64,000 bases of DNA from Staphylococcus pasteuri (GCF_003970495.1 NZ_RXWW01000091.1:1-64000); one strand, 5' to 3'; positions 8,564 to 19,319 are shown, numbered from the stretch's first letter. Program-made: numbers and translations. Notes: generated from the sequence alone by a model not told the origin.

Positions 8564-11500
8564 GCTTCTTCCTCCTTCATAACCTCATCTATTGTATTTA
8601 GGTTAACACTTACTAATTTAGATACTCCTGATTCTTGCATCGTAACACCATACAAACGATCTGAAAATTCCATCGTTCCTTTACGGTGCGTAATCACAAT
8701 GAATTGCGTTTGATCAGATAACTCATTGAGATATTGAGCATATCTGATTACATTTGCTTCATCCAATGCCGCTTCGACCTCATCTAAGATTACAAATGGG
8801 GCTGACCTTACTTTTAAAATAGCGAATAATAAAGCTATTGCGCTTAATGCACGCTCTCCACCACTTAATAATGATAAATGTTGTAATTTTTTGCCAGGTG
8901 GTTGCACGATAATATCAACGCCAGCTGCTAGATAGTCATCTTCAGTGAGTTGTAACTCAGCCTTACCACCGCCGAACAGTTGTTTAAACACATTACTAAA
9001 ATGATTTTGAACAGCGTGAAACGTCTCTTTAAATCGTCCTTCTACTTCTTTATCCATTTCATTAATAATTTGTTCTAATGTAGATTTTGCCTCACGCAAA
9101 TCTGTTCGTTGTTCATTTAAGAAAGTATAACGTTCATTTAATTCTTCAAATTGTTCAATTGCATTTAAATTAACGGGGCCTAATTCATCAATGGACATTT
9201 TTGTTAATTTAACCTTTTTACGTAAAGAATCGATCTCTTCATCATTGTCATAAAGTGTACGTGCTCTTTCTACCGTAAGTTGATATTCATCATTAAGATG
9301 ATCGATAGCATGATTGATTAATACATCTAATTTAGATTGATTTGCTTTAATATCTTGGTAATGATTTTCGATAGACAATAAATCTTGGTGGCATTCTTGA
9401 AGCTTATTATCATTGTCTTCAATCATTTGATTTAAGTCAACTCGTTGTTGTTTAACTTGATCTAGTTGCTGATTTAATTCAGTTCTTTCACGTTCTTTAT
9501 CCTTAATTTGTGTTCGGATTTTATCAAACGCTTGCTCACCCATCATTTCATCTGAATTAAATAATTCTATTTTTTCTTTAATAGTATCAAGTTGTTGTTC
9601 TGTACTTTGTAATTGTTTATCTAAACGTTCGATGTCTTGTTGTTGAGCTTTAATACGCTCTTTGACTACTGCTAAATCTGATTGTTTTTGATGCAGTTGT
9701 TGTTGTGTTTGTGTAGTAGATGCTTTACCTTCTTTGGATAATTTTGTATAACGCTCGATATCTTCTTCAAGTTGTTTTAATTCTGCTTTAATTTCAGCTA
9801 AATGTTGTTGCTTTTGTTCGAGTGTTTCTTTACTCTTATCACTTTGATAACCATCATTTTTTTCAAATTCAAATTCTTCATGTTCATCTTTAAGATGTGC
9901 TTCTTGTTTCTTCAGACGATCAAGTTCTAATTCATAGCCATGTGCTTTTTCTTTCAAAGTATTATAACTTTGACTGATATCAAAATATTGTTCACTTAAT
10001 TTTTCAGAATGAGATTGATGGGCTTGAAATTGTTTTTCAAATTCTTGAGTCTGTTGTTGATAATCTGCTAATTGCTTGCGCATTGTTGTAAGTTCATCTT
10101 TTTGAGACAAGATGCTTTTTGTTTTACGAGCGCCACCACCTGTCATAGAACCACCAGGGTTAACTACATCTCCATCAAGTGTAACAATTCTTGTACGATA
10201 GCGAATTGATCTCGCTAAGTCATTAGCATGCTTTAAGTCTTCAACTATAATTGTATTACCCAATAAATTCTCGACAATGTTTTTATATTGAGACGATACC
10301 TTAACAGCATCTGAAGCAATATTCACAAATCCTTCTGAAGATTGTGCTGTTGATTTGATATCTGAAGCTAAATAACGCGGTTGAATTACATTTAACGGTA
10401 GAAATGTTGCTCTCCCTAAACTGCGCTGTTTTAAAAACTGTATTGCTTGGCGTCCATCTTTCTCATCTTCAACTATAATGTGTTGTAATGATGCACCTAA
10501 AGCTGTTTCGATAGCCTGTGTTAAATGGGATGGAACGTCAATAACTTCTGCTACAGCACCATGAATACCACTTAATTCTTTACCTTTAGCTTTTAATATA
10601 TGTTTTACGCCATTAAAGAAATACGTATAATCCTCTTCTTGTGTTGCTAAACTATCAATACGAGATTTTAATTTCTCGTTATAACGATAAGCTTGATACA
10701 ATTTATTTTCAAATTCAGACTGGTGTTGTTTCGATTGAGTCAATTGTTTCTCTACTTCTTTGATTTGTTGTTCAGTCTTTTTCATTTCTTTCAGAGTTTG
10801 ATTATAATCTTTTTCAGTATTTGAAATGTTATTTTGTATTTCTTTCAATTGATTAAAAGCTTCAACTAATCTAGAATCAAGCCTTGATTTTTTAGCTTCA
10901 TTTTCATTAATAGTATGCTCTAAAAAACGAATATCATTATTCACGTCTGACTGTTTAGACATCAACTCATAATATTGGTTCTTTATTTCTTCTAATTTTT
11001 CATCATGTTGTTCATCAGAAACATATAATTTAGATTCAAGTGTCTGTATTTCTTTATTTAATTCTTTTTGTTTCTGTTTTAATTGATTAAGTGTATGAAT
11101 TGCCTCTTCTTTTTCTTGTTGAACATTTTCTAATTGAGTCTGTAAGTTGTCTTGTTCTTCTTCAAATCTTGCATTAGTTTCTGACTGATTCTTTTTACGT
11201 TCTTCCAATACATTAAGTTGACCAGAGTATTTTTCAAATTCTTCAGTTGCCTTAACTAGGTTATAGTTTAATTGTTCAATCTGTTGGTCTAACTCTTGAC
11301 GTTTACCTTTATGCTTTTGCAATAATTGATTAATTTGACTTTGTTCAGCCTCTTTATTTGCTTGTTTACCTTTTAAATCATTAAGTTGTTCGTCTAGTTG
11401 AGCGTTATCTTTTGTATATTGATCAATATCATGGACAGTAACAATTACATCACTTTTCTCCATTTCTGATGATAATTGTTTGTATTCTTTCGCTATAGCC

Positions 11501-12129
11501 GCTTCTTCTCTTAAAGGTTCAACGCGTCCTTCTAAATCATATAGAATGTCTTCAACACGTGTTAAATTATCTTCAGTATGATCTAATTTTTGAACGGATT
11601 CAGCTTTACGTTTTTTATATTTTAAAACTCCTGCTGATTCTTCGATAATTTGTCTTCGATCTATTGGCTTTGCATTTAAAATTTCATCAACTCTACCTTG
11701 AGAAATAATCGAAAATGCCTCTTTACCTAACCCAGAATCTAAGAACAAATCAATAATATCTTTTAATCGTGCACGATCATTATTTAAATAATACTCACTT
11801 TCACCACTACGATATAAACGTCGTGTGACTTCAACTTCTTCAGCATCAATTTGTAATTTTTTTGAATGATTATCTAATTTTAATTTAACTTCTGCATAAT
11901 TTTGGGGTTTGCGATGTTCTGCACCAGAAAAAATAATATCTTCCATCTTAGAACCACGAAGTGATTTTGCAGATTGTTCACCTAAAACCCATTTAATCGC
12001 ATCAGTAATATTACTTTTACCGCTACCATTTGGACCAACAATTGCTGTAACACCTTTATCAAACTGAACATCAGTATGGTCTGCAAATGACTTAAATCCT
12101 ACGGCATCTATTGATTTTAAATAAACCAT
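8560..12129 (-). CDS. smc: Chromosome segregation protein SMC
   Basis: SMC is the condensin ATPase that organises and segregates the chromosome with ScpA and ScpB. The chosen ATG at 12129 ([15 protein letters not shown]) has an AGGAG site six bases upstream and gives 1189 residues; an upstream GTG at 12153 lacks support. Visible parts are Walker [21 protein letters not shown] near residues 32-51, long Glu/Gln/Lys-rich coiled coils (about 170-500 and 670-1010), a hinge between them containing [11 protein letters not shown], the signature [17 protein letters not shown], and Walker [13 protein letters not shown]. It is followed by ftsY with an ATGA overlap. Confidence 0.98.
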   Translation of the reverse strand: MVYLKSIDAVGFKSFADHTDVQFDKGVTAIVGPNGSGKSNITDAIKWVLGEQSAKSLRGSKMEDIIFSGAEHRKPQNYAEVKLKLDNHSKKLQIDAEEVEVTRRLYRSGESEYYLNNDRARLKDIIDLFLDSGLGKEAFSIISQGRVDEILNAKPIDRRQIIEESAGVLKYKKRKAESVQKLDHTEDNLTRVEDILYDLEGRVEPLREEAAIAKEYKQLSSEMEKSDVIVTVHDIDQYTKDNAQLDEQLNDLKGKQANKEAEQSQINQLLQKHKGKRQELDQQIEQLNYNLVKATEEFEKYSGQLNVLEERKKNQSETNARFEEEQDNLQTQLENVQQEKEEAIHTLNQLKQKQKELNKEIQTLESKLYVSDEQHDEKLEEIKNQYYELMSKQSDVNNDIRFLEHTINENEAKKSRLDSRLVEAFNQLKEIQNNISNTEKDYNQTLKEMKKTEQQIKEVEKQLTQSKQHQSEFENKLYQAYRYNEKLKSRIDSLATQEEDYTYFFNGVKHILKAKGKELSGIHGAVAEVIDVPSHLTQAIETALGASLQHIIVEDEKDGRQAIQFLKQRSLGRATFLPLNVIQPRYLASDIKSTAQSSEGFVNIASDAVKVSSQYKNIVENLLGNTIIVEDLKHANDLARSIRYRTRIVTLDGDVVNPGGSMTGGGARKTKSILSQKDELTTMRKQLADYQQQTQEFEKQFQAHQSHSEKLSEQYFDISQSYNTLKEKAHGYELELDRLKKQEAHLKDEHEEFEFEKNDGYQSDKSKETLEQKQQHLAEIKAELKQLEEDIERYTKLSKEGKASTTQTQQQLHQKQSDLAVVKERIKAQQQDIERLDKQLQSTEQQLDTIKEKIELFNSDEMMGEQAFDKIRTQIKDKERERTELNQQLDQVKQQRVDLNQMIEDNDNKLQECHQDLLSIENHYQDIKANQSKLDVLINHAIDHLNDEYQLTVERARTLYDNDEEIDSLRKKVKLTKMSIDELGPVNLNAIEQFEELNERYTFLNEQRTDLREAKSTLEQIINEMDKEVEGRFKETFHAVQNHFSNVFKQLFGGGKAELQLTEDDYLAAGVDIIVQPPGKKLQHLSLLSGGERALSAIALLFAILKVRSAPFVILDEVEAALDEANVIRYAQYLNELSDQTQFIVITHRKGTMEFSDRLYGVTMQESGVSKLVSVNLNTIDEVMKEEEA

Positions 12130-12151
12130 GCTATTCTCCTTATCCAAATCC

Positions 12152-12272
12152 ACGTTGATTCTTACTTCGAAATCAACTTATTGTTTGATGCATATTCATG
12201 TTGATTGCATCAGTATTCAACTTATACAAATCACATAACGTTAATCTCTATTGGATGTATTTGTATGTCGTA
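12152..12272. other. Hairpin-rich gap between smc and rnc
   Basis: This 121-base gap holds at least three inverted repeats: GTTGATT with AATCAAC near 12154-12177, TGATGCA with TGCATCA near 12187-12213, and ATACAAAT with ATTTGTAT near 12227-12265. None has a T run, so they do not look like terminators. They would fold in the rnc-smc mRNA and could be processing sites. Confidence 0.45.
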
Positions 12273-12275
12273 ACA

Positions 12276-13004
12276 TTATTTGTTCTTCATCATTTTATAG
12301 GCACGTTCAGCTGCTTTTTGTTCAGATTCTTTCTTAGTTTTACCCTTACCTTCAGCAACAGCTTGCTTTTCTAATATCACTTCGGAAGTGAATAAACGGT
12401 GATGTGCTGGACCTTCTTCTTTAATCAAACGATAAGTAACGTCACCTTTGTTTTGTGTATGAACAAATTCTTGAAATTGTGTTTTGAAATCTACAACTCC
12501 ATCTAGTTCATCATCTTCTACATAAGGGAAGATAATTTTTTCGGCGAATTTCCACACCGTATCTAACCCTTGATCCAAATATAAGGCACCAACAAATGCC
12601 TCAAAAGCATCAGAAATAAGGGAAGGTCTAGTTCTACCTCCAGTTTTTTCTTCACCTTTTCCTAACAAGATGAGTTCATTTAATTTAATTTTATTTGCAA
12701 ATATTACAAGTGAAGGCTCACATACGATAGTCGCTCTCATTTTTGTTAAATTACCCTCTGGTAAATCTGGGTGTTTATCAAATAAATAACGTGAAACCGT
12801 CAATTCTAATACCGCATCACCTAAAAATTCTAAACGTTCATTATGAGCTAAACGATCCATATTAAAATCATTGATGAAACTAGAATGTGAAAACGCTTGT
12901 TGATATAAATCTATATTTTGATATTCAAAACCTAACTCTTGCATCTTTTGTGCAAATTGTTTTCGAAATTGATTAACCATCTCTGTCTTTTTATGATTGG
13001 TCAT
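12276..13004 (-). CDS. rnc: Ribonuclease III
   Basis: RNase III cuts double-stranded RNA, including 30S rRNA precursors and sRNA-mRNA duplexes. The 242-residue protein has the signature [15 protein letters not shown] (about residues 55-69) with the catalytic acidic residues, a second acidic cluster at [14 protein letters not shown], and a C-terminal double-stranded RNA binding domain ending in [17 protein letters not shown]. The start has a GAGGTAAGA site. It lies between acpP and smc as in other staphylococci, with a terminator before it. Confidence 0.98.
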   Translation of the reverse strand: MTNHKKTEMVNQFRKQFAQKMQELGFEYQNIDLYQQAFSHSSFINDFNMDRLAHNERLEFLGDAVLELTVSRYLFDKHPDLPEGNLTKMRATIVCEPSLVIFANKIKLNELILLGKGEEKTGGRTRPSLISDAFEAFVGALYLDQGLDTVWKFAEKIIFPYVEDDELDGVVDFKTQFQEFVHTQNKGDVTYRLIKEEGPAHHRLFTSEVILEKQAVAEGKGKTKKESEQKAAERAYKMMKNK

Positions 13005-13071
13005 AAATCTTACCTCCTCAATTAATGATGCGTTAACTATAATTTTACGTGAAATTGCAATAAAACAAAAG

Positions 13072-13105
13072 AAAAAATCTGAGCCGACACAAAGACGACT
13101 CAGAT
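13072..13105 (-). terminator. Terminator between acpP and rnc
   Basis: On the minus strand ATCTGAG pairs with CTCAGAT, extended by further pairs, and is followed by six T. It lies just after acpP and should limit read-through into rnc-smc, separating the abundant acyl carrier protein transcript from the rest. Confidence 0.88.
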
Positions 13106-13114
13106 ATAGGTTTA

Positions 13115-13348
13115 TTATTTTTCAAGACTATTGATGAATTTAACAGCATCACCAACAGTGTTGATTTTTTCAGCTTCTTCATCAGGAATTTCAGTACCAA
13201 ATTCATCTTCTAATTCCATTACTAATTCAGCGATATCAAGTGAGTCAGCGCCTAAATCATCTTTGAAAGATGCATCTTCAGTTACTTTATCAGCATCTAC
13301 ACCTAAACGGTCAACGATGATATCTTTTACTTTATCGAAGTTTTCCAC
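13115..13348 (-). CDS. acpP: Acyl carrier protein
   Basis: ACP carries growing fatty acyl chains on a phosphopantetheine arm. It has 77 residues, is acidic, and has the attachment motif [11 protein letters not shown] with the modified serine at about residue 36. The start codon is GTG, with a strong AAAGGAGG site upstream. It has its own promoter (13387-13415) and terminator, so it can be made in larger amounts than its neighbours. It belongs to the fatty acid cluster with fabG, fabD and plsX, but a 333-base repeat-filled gap separates it from fabG. Confidence 0.98.
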
Positions 13349-13386
13349 GTCGATTCACCTCCTTTAAAAGCGTCTATCCATAGACT

Positions 13387-13416
13387 ATTATATTTTCCCA
13401 TTTTAGATTCTAAAAT
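13387..13416 (-). promoter_or_regulatory. Probable acpP promoter with overlapping palindrome
   Basis: On the minus strand a perfect TATAAT -10 (13387-13392) lies 17 bases after a weak -35 TTTTAG (13410-13415). The -35 is inside a 17-base palindrome, ATTTTAGATTCTAAAAT (13400-13416). The palindrome does not match the FapR consensus, so it would be a site for a different regulator, or chance in AT-rich DNA. Confidence 0.5.
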
Positions 13417-13430
13417 ACAAGTAGAATTTT

Positions 13431-13491
13431 AGAAACACTTGCATTTCATGCATAGTGTTTCTTATGCATGAGCTTTAGCTCAGGCGTTCCT
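13431..13491. repeat. Nested-hairpin repeat, copy 2
   Basis: The outer stem AGAAACACT pairs with AGTGTTTCT (13431-13439 with 13454-13462) around an inner hairpin TGCAT-TTC-ATGCA. The tail TATGCATGAGCTTTAGCT followed by CAGGCGTTCCT is nearly identical to the copy at 5160. The one internal change (T-A to G-C) preserves the small TGAGC-TTTA-GCTCA hairpin. The stem sequences of the two copies are unrelated, yet the architecture is the same. Confidence 0.75.
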
Positions 13492-13501
13492 TAATACTAA
13501 T

Positions 13502-13579
13502 CGCCCCAACTTGCGTTGTCCGGCGATTTTCTTTTCGAAAATCTCTGTGTTGGGGCCCCGGCACCCGCAAGGTTGACTA
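13502..13579. repeat. STAR-like GC-rich repeat
   Basis: CCCCAAC (13504-13510) pairs with GTTGGGG (13549-13555), with an inner hairpin GATTTTC-TTTTC-GAAAATC. The sequence TGTGTTGGGGCCCC fits the published STAR (Staphylococcus aureus repeat) consensus built around TGTTG-GGCCC. It continues into GGCACCCGCAAGGTTGACTA, whose end is shared with 5378-5392. Together with the flanking hairpin repeats it fills the fabG-acpP gap. Confidence 0.7.
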
Positions 13580-13581
13580 TA

Positions 13582-13645
13582 AAGTATCACTACTATTTTA
13601 ATAGTTTAGTGATACTTACACATTAGTTTTAACTAATGTGTTCAA
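13582..13645. repeat. Nested-hairpin repeat, copy 3
   Basis: An eleven-base stem (AAGTATCACTA with TAGTGATACTT, 13582-13592 with 13607-13617) encloses CTATT-TT-AATAG. The tail ACACATTAGTTTTAACTAAT is a diverged version of the tail in copies 1 and 2 and still forms a hairpin through matched changes. It starts three bases after GGTTGACTA of the STAR-like core, close to the position of the module at 5393. Confidence 0.7.
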
Positions 13646-13681
13646 TAATTTTAACTAAGTCAACTAATTTGAGCATAATCG

Positions 13682-14416
13682 TTACATGTACATTCCGCCA
13701 TTAACATGGATAGTTTGACCAGTAATGTATTTAGCTTTGTCTGAAGCTAAGAATGCAACTGTATTAGCGATATCAGTATCTTCACCAAAACGAGCTAATG
13801 GAATTTGACCTAACATTTGTTCTTTTAAGTCATCACTTAAAGCATCTGTCATATCTGAAACAATAAATCCAGGTGCTACTGCATTAACTGTAATACCTCT
13901 TGAAGCTAGCTCACGTGCAGCTGATTTAGTTAACCCTACAACACCTGCTTTAGTTGCTACATAGTTTGCTTGACCTGGATTACCAACTGCTCCAACAACA
14001 CTTGATAAGTTGATAATTGAACCACTACGTTGTCTTAACATTTGAGGCGTAACTTTTTGAATACAATTAAAGACACCTTTTAAGTTTGTGTCGATAACGT
14101 CATCCCATTCTTGTTCTTTCATACGCATAAGTAAATTGTCACGTGTGATACCTGCATTATTAACTAATACATCGACAGAACCAAATTGGCTTACGACTTC
14201 TTTAATCATAGCTTTAACTTCGTCTCCATTTGCAACATTAGCTTGAATTGCAAAACTTTCGACACCTTTTGCTTTAATTTCTGAAACGACTGCTTCTGCT
14301 TTTTCTTGATTGCCAGCATAGTTTACAGCTACATTGTAGCCCTCTTCTGCTAACTGAATTGCAATACTACGACCAATACCTCTTGAAGCACCTGTTACTA
14401 ATGCACTTTTTGTCAT
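13682..14416 (-). CDS. fabG: 3-oxoacyl-[ACP] reductase
   Basis: FabG reduces beta-ketoacyl-ACP with NADPH in each elongation round. This 244-residue short-chain dehydrogenase has the cofactor motif TGASRGIG (about 8-15), NNAG at about 86-89, and the catalytic Ser near 139, Tyr152 and Lys156 (YVATK). It ends in the usual [14 protein letters not shown]. It lies eight bases after fabD in the fapR-plsX-fabD-fabG operon; its ribosome binding site overlaps the fabD stop. Confidence 0.97.
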   Translation of the reverse strand: MTKSALVTGASRGIGRSIAIQLAEEGYNVAVNYAGNQEKAEAVVSEIKAKGVESFAIQANVANGDEVKAMIKEVVSQFGSVDVLVNNAGITRDNLLMRMKEQEWDDVIDTNLKGVFNCIQKVTPQMLRQRSGSIINLSSVVGAVGNPGQANYVATKAGVVGLTKSAARELASRGITVNAVAPGFIVSDMTDALSDDLKEQMLGQIPLARFGEDTDIANTVAFLASDKAKYITGQTIHVNGGMYM

Positions 14417-14424
14417 TATTCATT

Positions 14425-15336
14425 TCATCCTTTCACATCTTCAAGCGTTTGAATTGAAGTTATTTTAACATCTCTATTAATTTTCTTAATAAGACCTGAT
14501 AAAACTTTTCCTGGACCAATTTCGATAAAATGATCAACACCTTGATCTATTAACCATTCTGTTGATTTAATAAATTGAACTGGTGAATAAAGTTGTTTAA
14601 CCATATTATGTTTAATTACTTCTGGATCAGTTTCTCCTTCAGCATTGTAGTTTTGAACGACTGGAAATTGTGCTTCATGCCATTCGAATTGATTAATATA
14701 CGCTGCAAAATCTTCTTCAATTACGTTCATCATTGAAGAATGGAATGGGCCAGAAACTGCTAATGGTAATACACGTTTAGCACCTAAAGACTTTCCTTTT
14801 TCAGCTAACTCATCAATCAAGGATTTATGTCCAGATACTACAATTTGACCTGGTGAATTAATATTAGCTGGCTCAATTAATTCATCATCTGTTGAAAGTT
14901 CTTTACAAATTTTATCAACGTCATCATAATCCAAGCCTAATACTGCTGCCATGCTACCTACACCATTGGGAAATGCTTGGGCCATTAATTCGCCACGTTT
15001 ACGAACGATTTTTACTGCATCTTCAAAAGAAAGAACACCACTCGCAACTAAACTAGAATATTCACCTAAACTATGACCCATAGTGAAATCAGCATTTACA
15101 TTTTCTAAAGTTTCTAATAATGCAACACTATGTGTTAATAATGCAGGTTGTGTATTTTCTGTTTCTCCTAATTTACCTTCTTCATCTGTAAACATTGTTT
15201 CTAGTAAATCAAAATCAACTGCTGCTTGTGCTTGGTTCAAAATTGTCGTAGCTTTGTCATCTACATTATATAAATCTTGAGCCATTCCGACCTTTTGTGC
15301 ACCTTGTCCGGGGAATACGATTGCTGTTTTACCCAT
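14425..15336 (-). CDS. fabD: Malonyl-CoA:ACP transacylase
   Basis: FabD loads malonyl groups onto ACP. The ATG at 15336 ([18 protein letters not shown]) overlaps the end of plsX by eight bases and has a GGTGATT site; the frame's upstream GTG is less suitable. The 303 residues contain the oxyanion motif GQGAQ, the nucleophile in GHSLGE (Ser89) and the general base in GPFHSSM. The protein stops at LEDVKG, a few residues shorter than I recall for S. aureus FabD; the stop TGA falls in the fabG ribosome binding site. Confidence 0.96.
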   Translation of the reverse strand: MGKTAIVFPGQGAQKVGMAQDLYNVDDKATTILNQAQAAVDFDLLETMFTDEEGKLGETENTQPALLTHSVALLETLENVNADFTMGHSLGEYSSLVASGVLSFEDAVKIVRKRGELMAQAFPNGVGSMAAVLGLDYDDVDKICKELSTDDELIEPANINSPGQIVVSGHKSLIDELAEKGKSLGAKRVLPLAVSGPFHSSMMNVIEEDFAAYINQFEWHEAQFPVVQNYNAEGETDPEVIKHNMVKQLYSPVQFIKSTEWLIDQGVDHFIEIGPGKVLSGLIKKINRDVKITSIQTLEDVKG

Positions 15337-16315
15337 TTGAATCACCAACCATTTCTCTCATAGTTTGTACAATTTGTTGTTCTCCTGCAATTTTTGCTTG
15401 GCGAATTGCTGAATAGAATGCTTTAGCATTAGAACTACCATGTGCTTTTACAACAGTACCATCTAAACCTAATAAAACAGAACCGCCATATTCTGAGTAA
15501 TCCATTTTTGAAGCAAATTGATCTAAATCCTTTTTAAGAACAACTGCTGCCAATTTATTTTTGAAACTACTTAATAATGTTTCTTTCAACATTTTACCAA
15601 TTGATTTAGCTGTACCTTCTAAGTTTTTAAGTACCATATTACCTGTAAATCCATCGGTAACAACAACATCAACATTACCATCCATCAATGTTTTAGCTTC
15701 TACATTACCAGTAAAGTTAAAATCTTGTTGCGCTTCCATTAATTCATAAGTTTTCTTAGTAAGTGTATTACCTTTTGCCGCTTCTGTACCAATATTTAAT
15801 AATGATACTGACGGTTGTTTGATGCCTCTAATTTTTTGTGCATATATATTACCTAATTGTGCATATTGCAATAAATGTTCAGGCTTAGCGTCTGCATTAG
15901 CGCCAACATCTAAAAATACAAATCCCTTACCATCAATAGTTGGTAAAGTAACAACGAGCGCAGGTCTTGAGACGCCTTTAATTCTTCCAACAATGAACAA
16001 ACCTGCTGACATCAATGCGCCTGTATTTCCTGCTGATACACAACCATCTGCCTCTCCAGATTTTACTGCTTCAGCCATTTTAACCATTGAACTGTCTTTT
16101 TTACGTTTAATTGCTCTAACTGGTTCATCTTCCATTTCGATTTTTTCAGAACAATGTCTAAAATCTATACGTCCATGATTTAAAGTATATTGGTCTTTAT
16201 CACCAAATAAAATAATTTCTAAATCTTTAAAATTATCTACAGCTTTTTTTACGGCTTCTAATACGATTCCTGGTGCGTCGTCTCCACCCATCATGTCTAC
16301 TGCAATTTTAACCAT
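15329..16315 (-). CDS. plsX: Phosphate acyltransferase PlsX
   Basis: PlsX converts acyl-ACP to acyl-phosphate for PlsY, the first committed step of phospholipid synthesis, as a peripheral membrane protein. The start [16 protein letters not shown] at 16315 gives 328 residues, the normal staphylococcal length; an upstream ATG adds five residues. The family's Gly-rich core is visible ([50 protein letters not shown]). It overlaps fapR by eight bases and fabD by eight bases, indicating tight coupling. Confidence 0.97.
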   Translation of the reverse strand: MVKIAVDMMGGDDAPGIVLEAVKKAVDNFKDLEIILFGDKDQYTLNHGRIDFRHCSEKIEMEDEPVRAIKRKKDSSMVKMAEAVKSGEADGCVSAGNTGALMSAGLFIVGRIKGVSRPALVVTLPTIDGKGFVFLDVGANADAKPEHLLQYAQLGNIYAQKIRGIKQPSVSLLNIGTEAAKGNTLTKKTYELMEAQQDFNFTGNVEAKTLMDGNVDVVVTDGFTGNMVLKNLEGTAKSIGKMLKETLLSSFKNKLAAVVLKKDLDQFASKMDYSEYGGSVLLGLDGTVVKAHGSSNAKAFYSAIRQAKIAGEQQIVQTMREMVGDSNG

Positions 16316-16877
16316 TAAATTCATCCTCACTTATATAGAACATTTTAAAATTACCTTTAAATACTAGATTATCTTTTACATAAGAGTTTACTTCTATAAA
16401 ATAATGTTTATCTGTTTGTTTTATTACTTTTGCTTCAGCTTTCACTGTATCATTTAATTTAACTTTATCCAGAAATTTAATATTACTTTCTTGAGTTAAA
16501 ACTGTTGGGTTATGTATAAGTGCTACACACAGTGAATTTGCTTGTGCAAATAAAATATGACCTCTAGCTATTGATGATTTCGAAAAAACTGAATCTGTTG
16601 TAATTTCAATCATTGATGTAGCAGTATGATTCGGTTTCAACTGTACTAAATCACCTATAACTTCATTAGCTTCCATTGATTTAATTTGATCATAATTGTG
16701 TTCTGCCACTAACTTAACACGTTTTCTTAATTCTGGAATATTAAGATGTGTACGGTCTAGTCGAATTGTTTGTATACTCACTTGGAACATTTCACAAAGT
16801 TCATTATCAGTAATAAAGGGGTTATTATCTATCGCTTGTTGAATAGCTTGTCTACGCTCGTTTTTCTTTAATTTCAC
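16308..16877 (-). CDS. fapR: Fatty acid and phospholipid repressor FapR
   Basis: FapR represses fatty acid and phospholipid genes and is released by malonyl-CoA. I place the start at GTG 16877 (MKLKKNERR), which has an AGGGGTG site and gives 189 residues, matching the family; the longer frame would run through the promoter and operator. An N-terminal helix-turn-helix (about 20-45, [18 protein letters not shown]) is joined by a linker helix to a hot-dog effector domain (about 75-185, [15 protein letters not shown]). It heads fapR-plsX-fabD-fabG and has a FapR box in its own promoter. Confidence 0.96.
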   Translation of the reverse strand: MKLKKNERRQAIQQAIDNNPFITDNELCEMFQVSIQTIRLDRTHLNIPELRKRVKLVAEHNYDQIKSMEANEVIGDLVQLKPNHTATSMIEITTDSVFSKSSIARGHILFAQANSLCVALIHNPTVLTQESNIKFLDKVKLNDTVKAEAKVIKQTDKHYFIEVNSYVKDNLVFKGNFKMFYISEDEFNG

Positions 16878-16893
16878 TATCTCACCCCTCATT

Positions 16894-16910
16894 TTAGTAC
16901 CAAGTCTTAA
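16894..16910. promoter_or_regulatory. FapR operator upstream of fapR
   Basis: The 17-base sequence TTAGTACCAAGTCTTAA is an imperfect palindrome that fits the FapR box (TTAGTAC-type half sites in TTAGTACCTGATACTAA). The left half is perfect and the right half has substitutions. It covers about +7 to +23 from the promoter predicted at 16924-16953, the position expected for autoregulation. Confidence 0.85.
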
Positions 16911-16923
16911 ACATTCCTCACAT

Positions 16924-16953
16924 ATCATAACACTTTCTATTTCAATCCCTCAA
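16924..16953 (-). promoter_or_regulatory. Sigma-A promoter for fapR-plsX-fabD-fabG
   Basis: On the minus strand TTGAGG (16948-16953) and TATGAT (16924-16929) are 18 bases apart. The expected transcription start is near 16917, just before the FapR box. Confidence 0.65.
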
Positions 16954-17025
16954 CAATAAACTATAATAGATATTTAAAATAGTTTTTAGATTATTGAAAA
17001 TGGCGTCTTAATAGTACTCCAACAA

Positions 17026-19074
17026 TTAATCAAAGCTCATATCTAATAAATTATCTTCAATGAAATGTCTTAAATGATCATAATTTGAATTGAAAAATTC
17101 TCCTGATTGAATTAATTCACCAGCTTCATCTCTAGCAACTTCTAACATTCTATAATCTTCTACTATATTCGCAACTAAGAAGTCAGGCAATCCACTTTGC
17201 TTAACGCCAAAGAAATCTCCTGGACCTCTCATTTCTAAATCGCGTTCACTTAATTCAAATCCATCCGTTGTTTGTGTCATGATAGTCATTCTTTCAATAC
17301 CTGTTTCTGTTTTAGGTGAAGCTATAAGTACACAATAACTTTGATGCTCACTTCTACCAACTCTTCCTCGTAATTGATGTAGTGTAGATAAACCGAAACG
17401 ATCTGCATCATAAATCATCATAAATGTTGCGTTAGGTACATTTACACCAACTTCAACAACAGTAGTAGAAACTAAAATATCAATCTCATGTTGACTGAAT
17501 CGATGCATTACTTCATCTTTTTCCTCATTAGTCAATTTACCATGTAATAACCCTACTTTATTTTGCCCATAGTATTGTTGTAATGATTCATATAACTCAA
17601 CTACATTTTGTACATCTTCTAAATGTTCTGAGCTTTCTATAAGCGGACATATCACATATGCTTGTCTTCCTTTTTTAAGTTCGCTTGTCATTTGAGTTAA
17701 TACTTGTTCATATTGTTCATGCTTGGCCCAACTCGTGATAATCGGCTTTCTTCCTTTTGGTAATTGTTTAATAGATGAAACGTCCATTTCACCAAATACT
17801 GATATAGCTAAAGTTCTTGGAATTGGGGTTGCCGTCATAAATAATACATTAGTCATAGCACCTTTTTCTCTTAAACGTTGTCGTTGATTTACACCGAAAC
17901 GATGCTGTTCATCTGTTATAACCAAACCAACATTTTCAAATGTTACATCATCTTGTATTAAAGCATGTGTACCTATAAGACAATCAATTGTTCCATTTTC
18001 AAGTTGTTCAAGTAGAATACGACGTTTTTTTCCTTTTACAGACCCTGTTAACAAGTCTACGTTCATAGTTTCTCCGAATAAATCAATTAAACTTTCTGCA
18101 TGTTGTTCAGCTAATATTTCTGTTGGTACCATTAATGCAGATTGATATCCAGCCGTTTTTAAGGCATACATACATATAGCTGCTACAACAGTTTTACCTG
18201 ATCCTACATCGCCTTGTAATAATCTATGCATACGTATAGGTGCTTTTAAATCTCTAAAGATTTCATTCACACTACTTTTCTGAGCATCTGTAAGTTCAAA
18301 AGGAAGTGAGTCTATAAAAGATTTCACTTTTTGAATATCATATTTTATTTCGATAGCATCATCTGAGGTCTTTTCCAATCTATTCAACCATTGCATACGC
18401 AATTCAAACATAAATAATTCTGTAAAAGCATATGTCCGTCGTGCTCTTAACAAATCATGTTTACTTTTTGGATGATGTAACGTTTTAAGTGTATAATCTA
18501 ATGTTTCTAATTTATATTTTGTTCTTAATTCATCTGATAACCATTCATGAATGACCACATCATCTAGTGATTGACGAATATTATCTCGAAGTTGCTTTTG
18601 TTTAATGCCTTCTTTAATACGGTAAACCGGCTCTAGTTGCGTATCATTCGAATTATCTTGCTGATTAAAAAACATTCGATTGCCATTAATTTCTTGTTTA
18701 GCTCGATTCCATTTTCCTTTTACAGTTACGATACCATTTAATTCGATTTTCTTTTTTAAATAAGGTTGATTAAAAAAGACGCATTTAACGGCAATCTGAT
18801 TGACCATAATATGTACTGTTAATTTAGACTTATTTCTTCCAAAGAATGCTACAGTTGGAGATGAATAGACTTCCCCTTGAACTGTCACTGTACTTTGATC
18901 TTCGGCTTCATTTAAATCTATAACAGTATTATCTTCGTAACGTGTAGGTAAATAAAGTACGAGGTCTTCCACAGTATTAATATTTAATTCTTGTAACACA
19001 GCCAAACGTTTAGGTCCAATGCCTTTTATTTGATTTAAAGGATACGGACTTTCTATTAAATTGACTTTCGCCAT
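17026..19074 (-). CDS. recG: ATP-dependent DNA helicase RecG
   Basis: RecG regresses stalled forks and branch-migrates Holliday junctions. The 682 residues contain an N-terminal wedge/OB region (about 50-150), the Walker A motif [16 protein letters not shown], the motif II DEQH in [27 protein letters not shown], and the C-terminal helicase motifs including [16 protein letters not shown]. The length is normal. It follows fakA after a terminator. Staphylococcal order recG-fapR is kept. Confidence 0.97.
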   Translation of the reverse strand: MAKVNLIESPYPLNQIKGIGPKRLAVLQELNINTVEDLVLYLPTRYEDNTVIDLNEAEDQSTVTVQGEVYSSPTVAFFGRNKSKLTVHIMVNQIAVKCVFFNQPYLKKKIELNGIVTVKGKWNRAKQEINGNRMFFNQQDNSNDTQLEPVYRIKEGIKQKQLRDNIRQSLDDVVIHEWLSDELRTKYKLETLDYTLKTLHHPKSKHDLLRARRTYAFTELFMFELRMQWLNRLEKTSDDAIEIKYDIQKVKSFIDSLPFELTDAQKSSVNEIFRDLKAPIRMHRLLQGDVGSGKTVVAAICMYALKTAGYQSALMVPTEILAEQHAESLIDLFGETMNVDLLTGSVKGKKRRILLEQLENGTIDCLIGTHALIQDDVTFENVGLVITDEQHRFGVNQRQRLREKGAMTNVLFMTATPIPRTLAISVFGEMDVSSIKQLPKGRKPIITSWAKHEQYEQVLTQMTSELKKGRQAYVICPLIESSEHLEDVQNVVELYESLQQYYGQNKVGLLHGKLTNEEKDEVMHRFSQHEIDILVSTTVVEVGVNVPNATFMMIYDADRFGLSTLHQLRGRVGRSEHQSYCVLIASPKTETGIERMTIMTQTTDGFELSERDLEMRGPGDFFGVKQSGLPDFLVANIVEDYRMLEVARDEAGELIQSGEFFNSNYDHLRHFIEDNLLDMSFD

Positions 19075-19240
19075 ATTCGATCACCTTAATTTAAATTACT
19101 CTATTAAACGAGTTTTGATTATTAAACCCATTCTACCATTTACACAGCTTAACGTTGATAGAAACGCATTACGAAACTAAAGTTTACATAATATATTTAT
19201 GTTAGACTTTATTATTATCATTTATTACTAAATATAAAAA

Positions 19241-19291
19241 TAAAACGAGAATGAAGTATACAGCTATCTCTGCATAAAACTTCAATCTCGT
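19241..19291 (-). terminator. Terminator between fakA and recG
   Basis: ACGAGAATGAAGT pairs with ACTTCAATCTCGT around a 21-base loop; on the minus strand it is followed by a T-rich run. It lies just after the fakA stop, so recG probably has a separate promoter in the remaining 165 bases, though none stood out. Confidence 0.85.
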
Positions 19292-19319
19292 TATCATTTA
19301 TAGTTTACCTATATTACTC

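Noticed and set aside
12130-12153. Extended SMC start at GTG 12153
   Set aside because: The ATG at 12129 has a correctly spaced AGGAG site and gives the family N-terminus.
15819-16178. 119-codon plus-strand frame opposite plsX
   Set aside because: Antisense to a conserved gene, no ribosome binding site, no recognisable family.
16878-16928. Longer N-terminus for FapR ([10 protein letters not shown])
   Set aside because: This extension would be translated from the FapR operator and leader region; the GTG at 16877 has the better ribosome binding site and family length.
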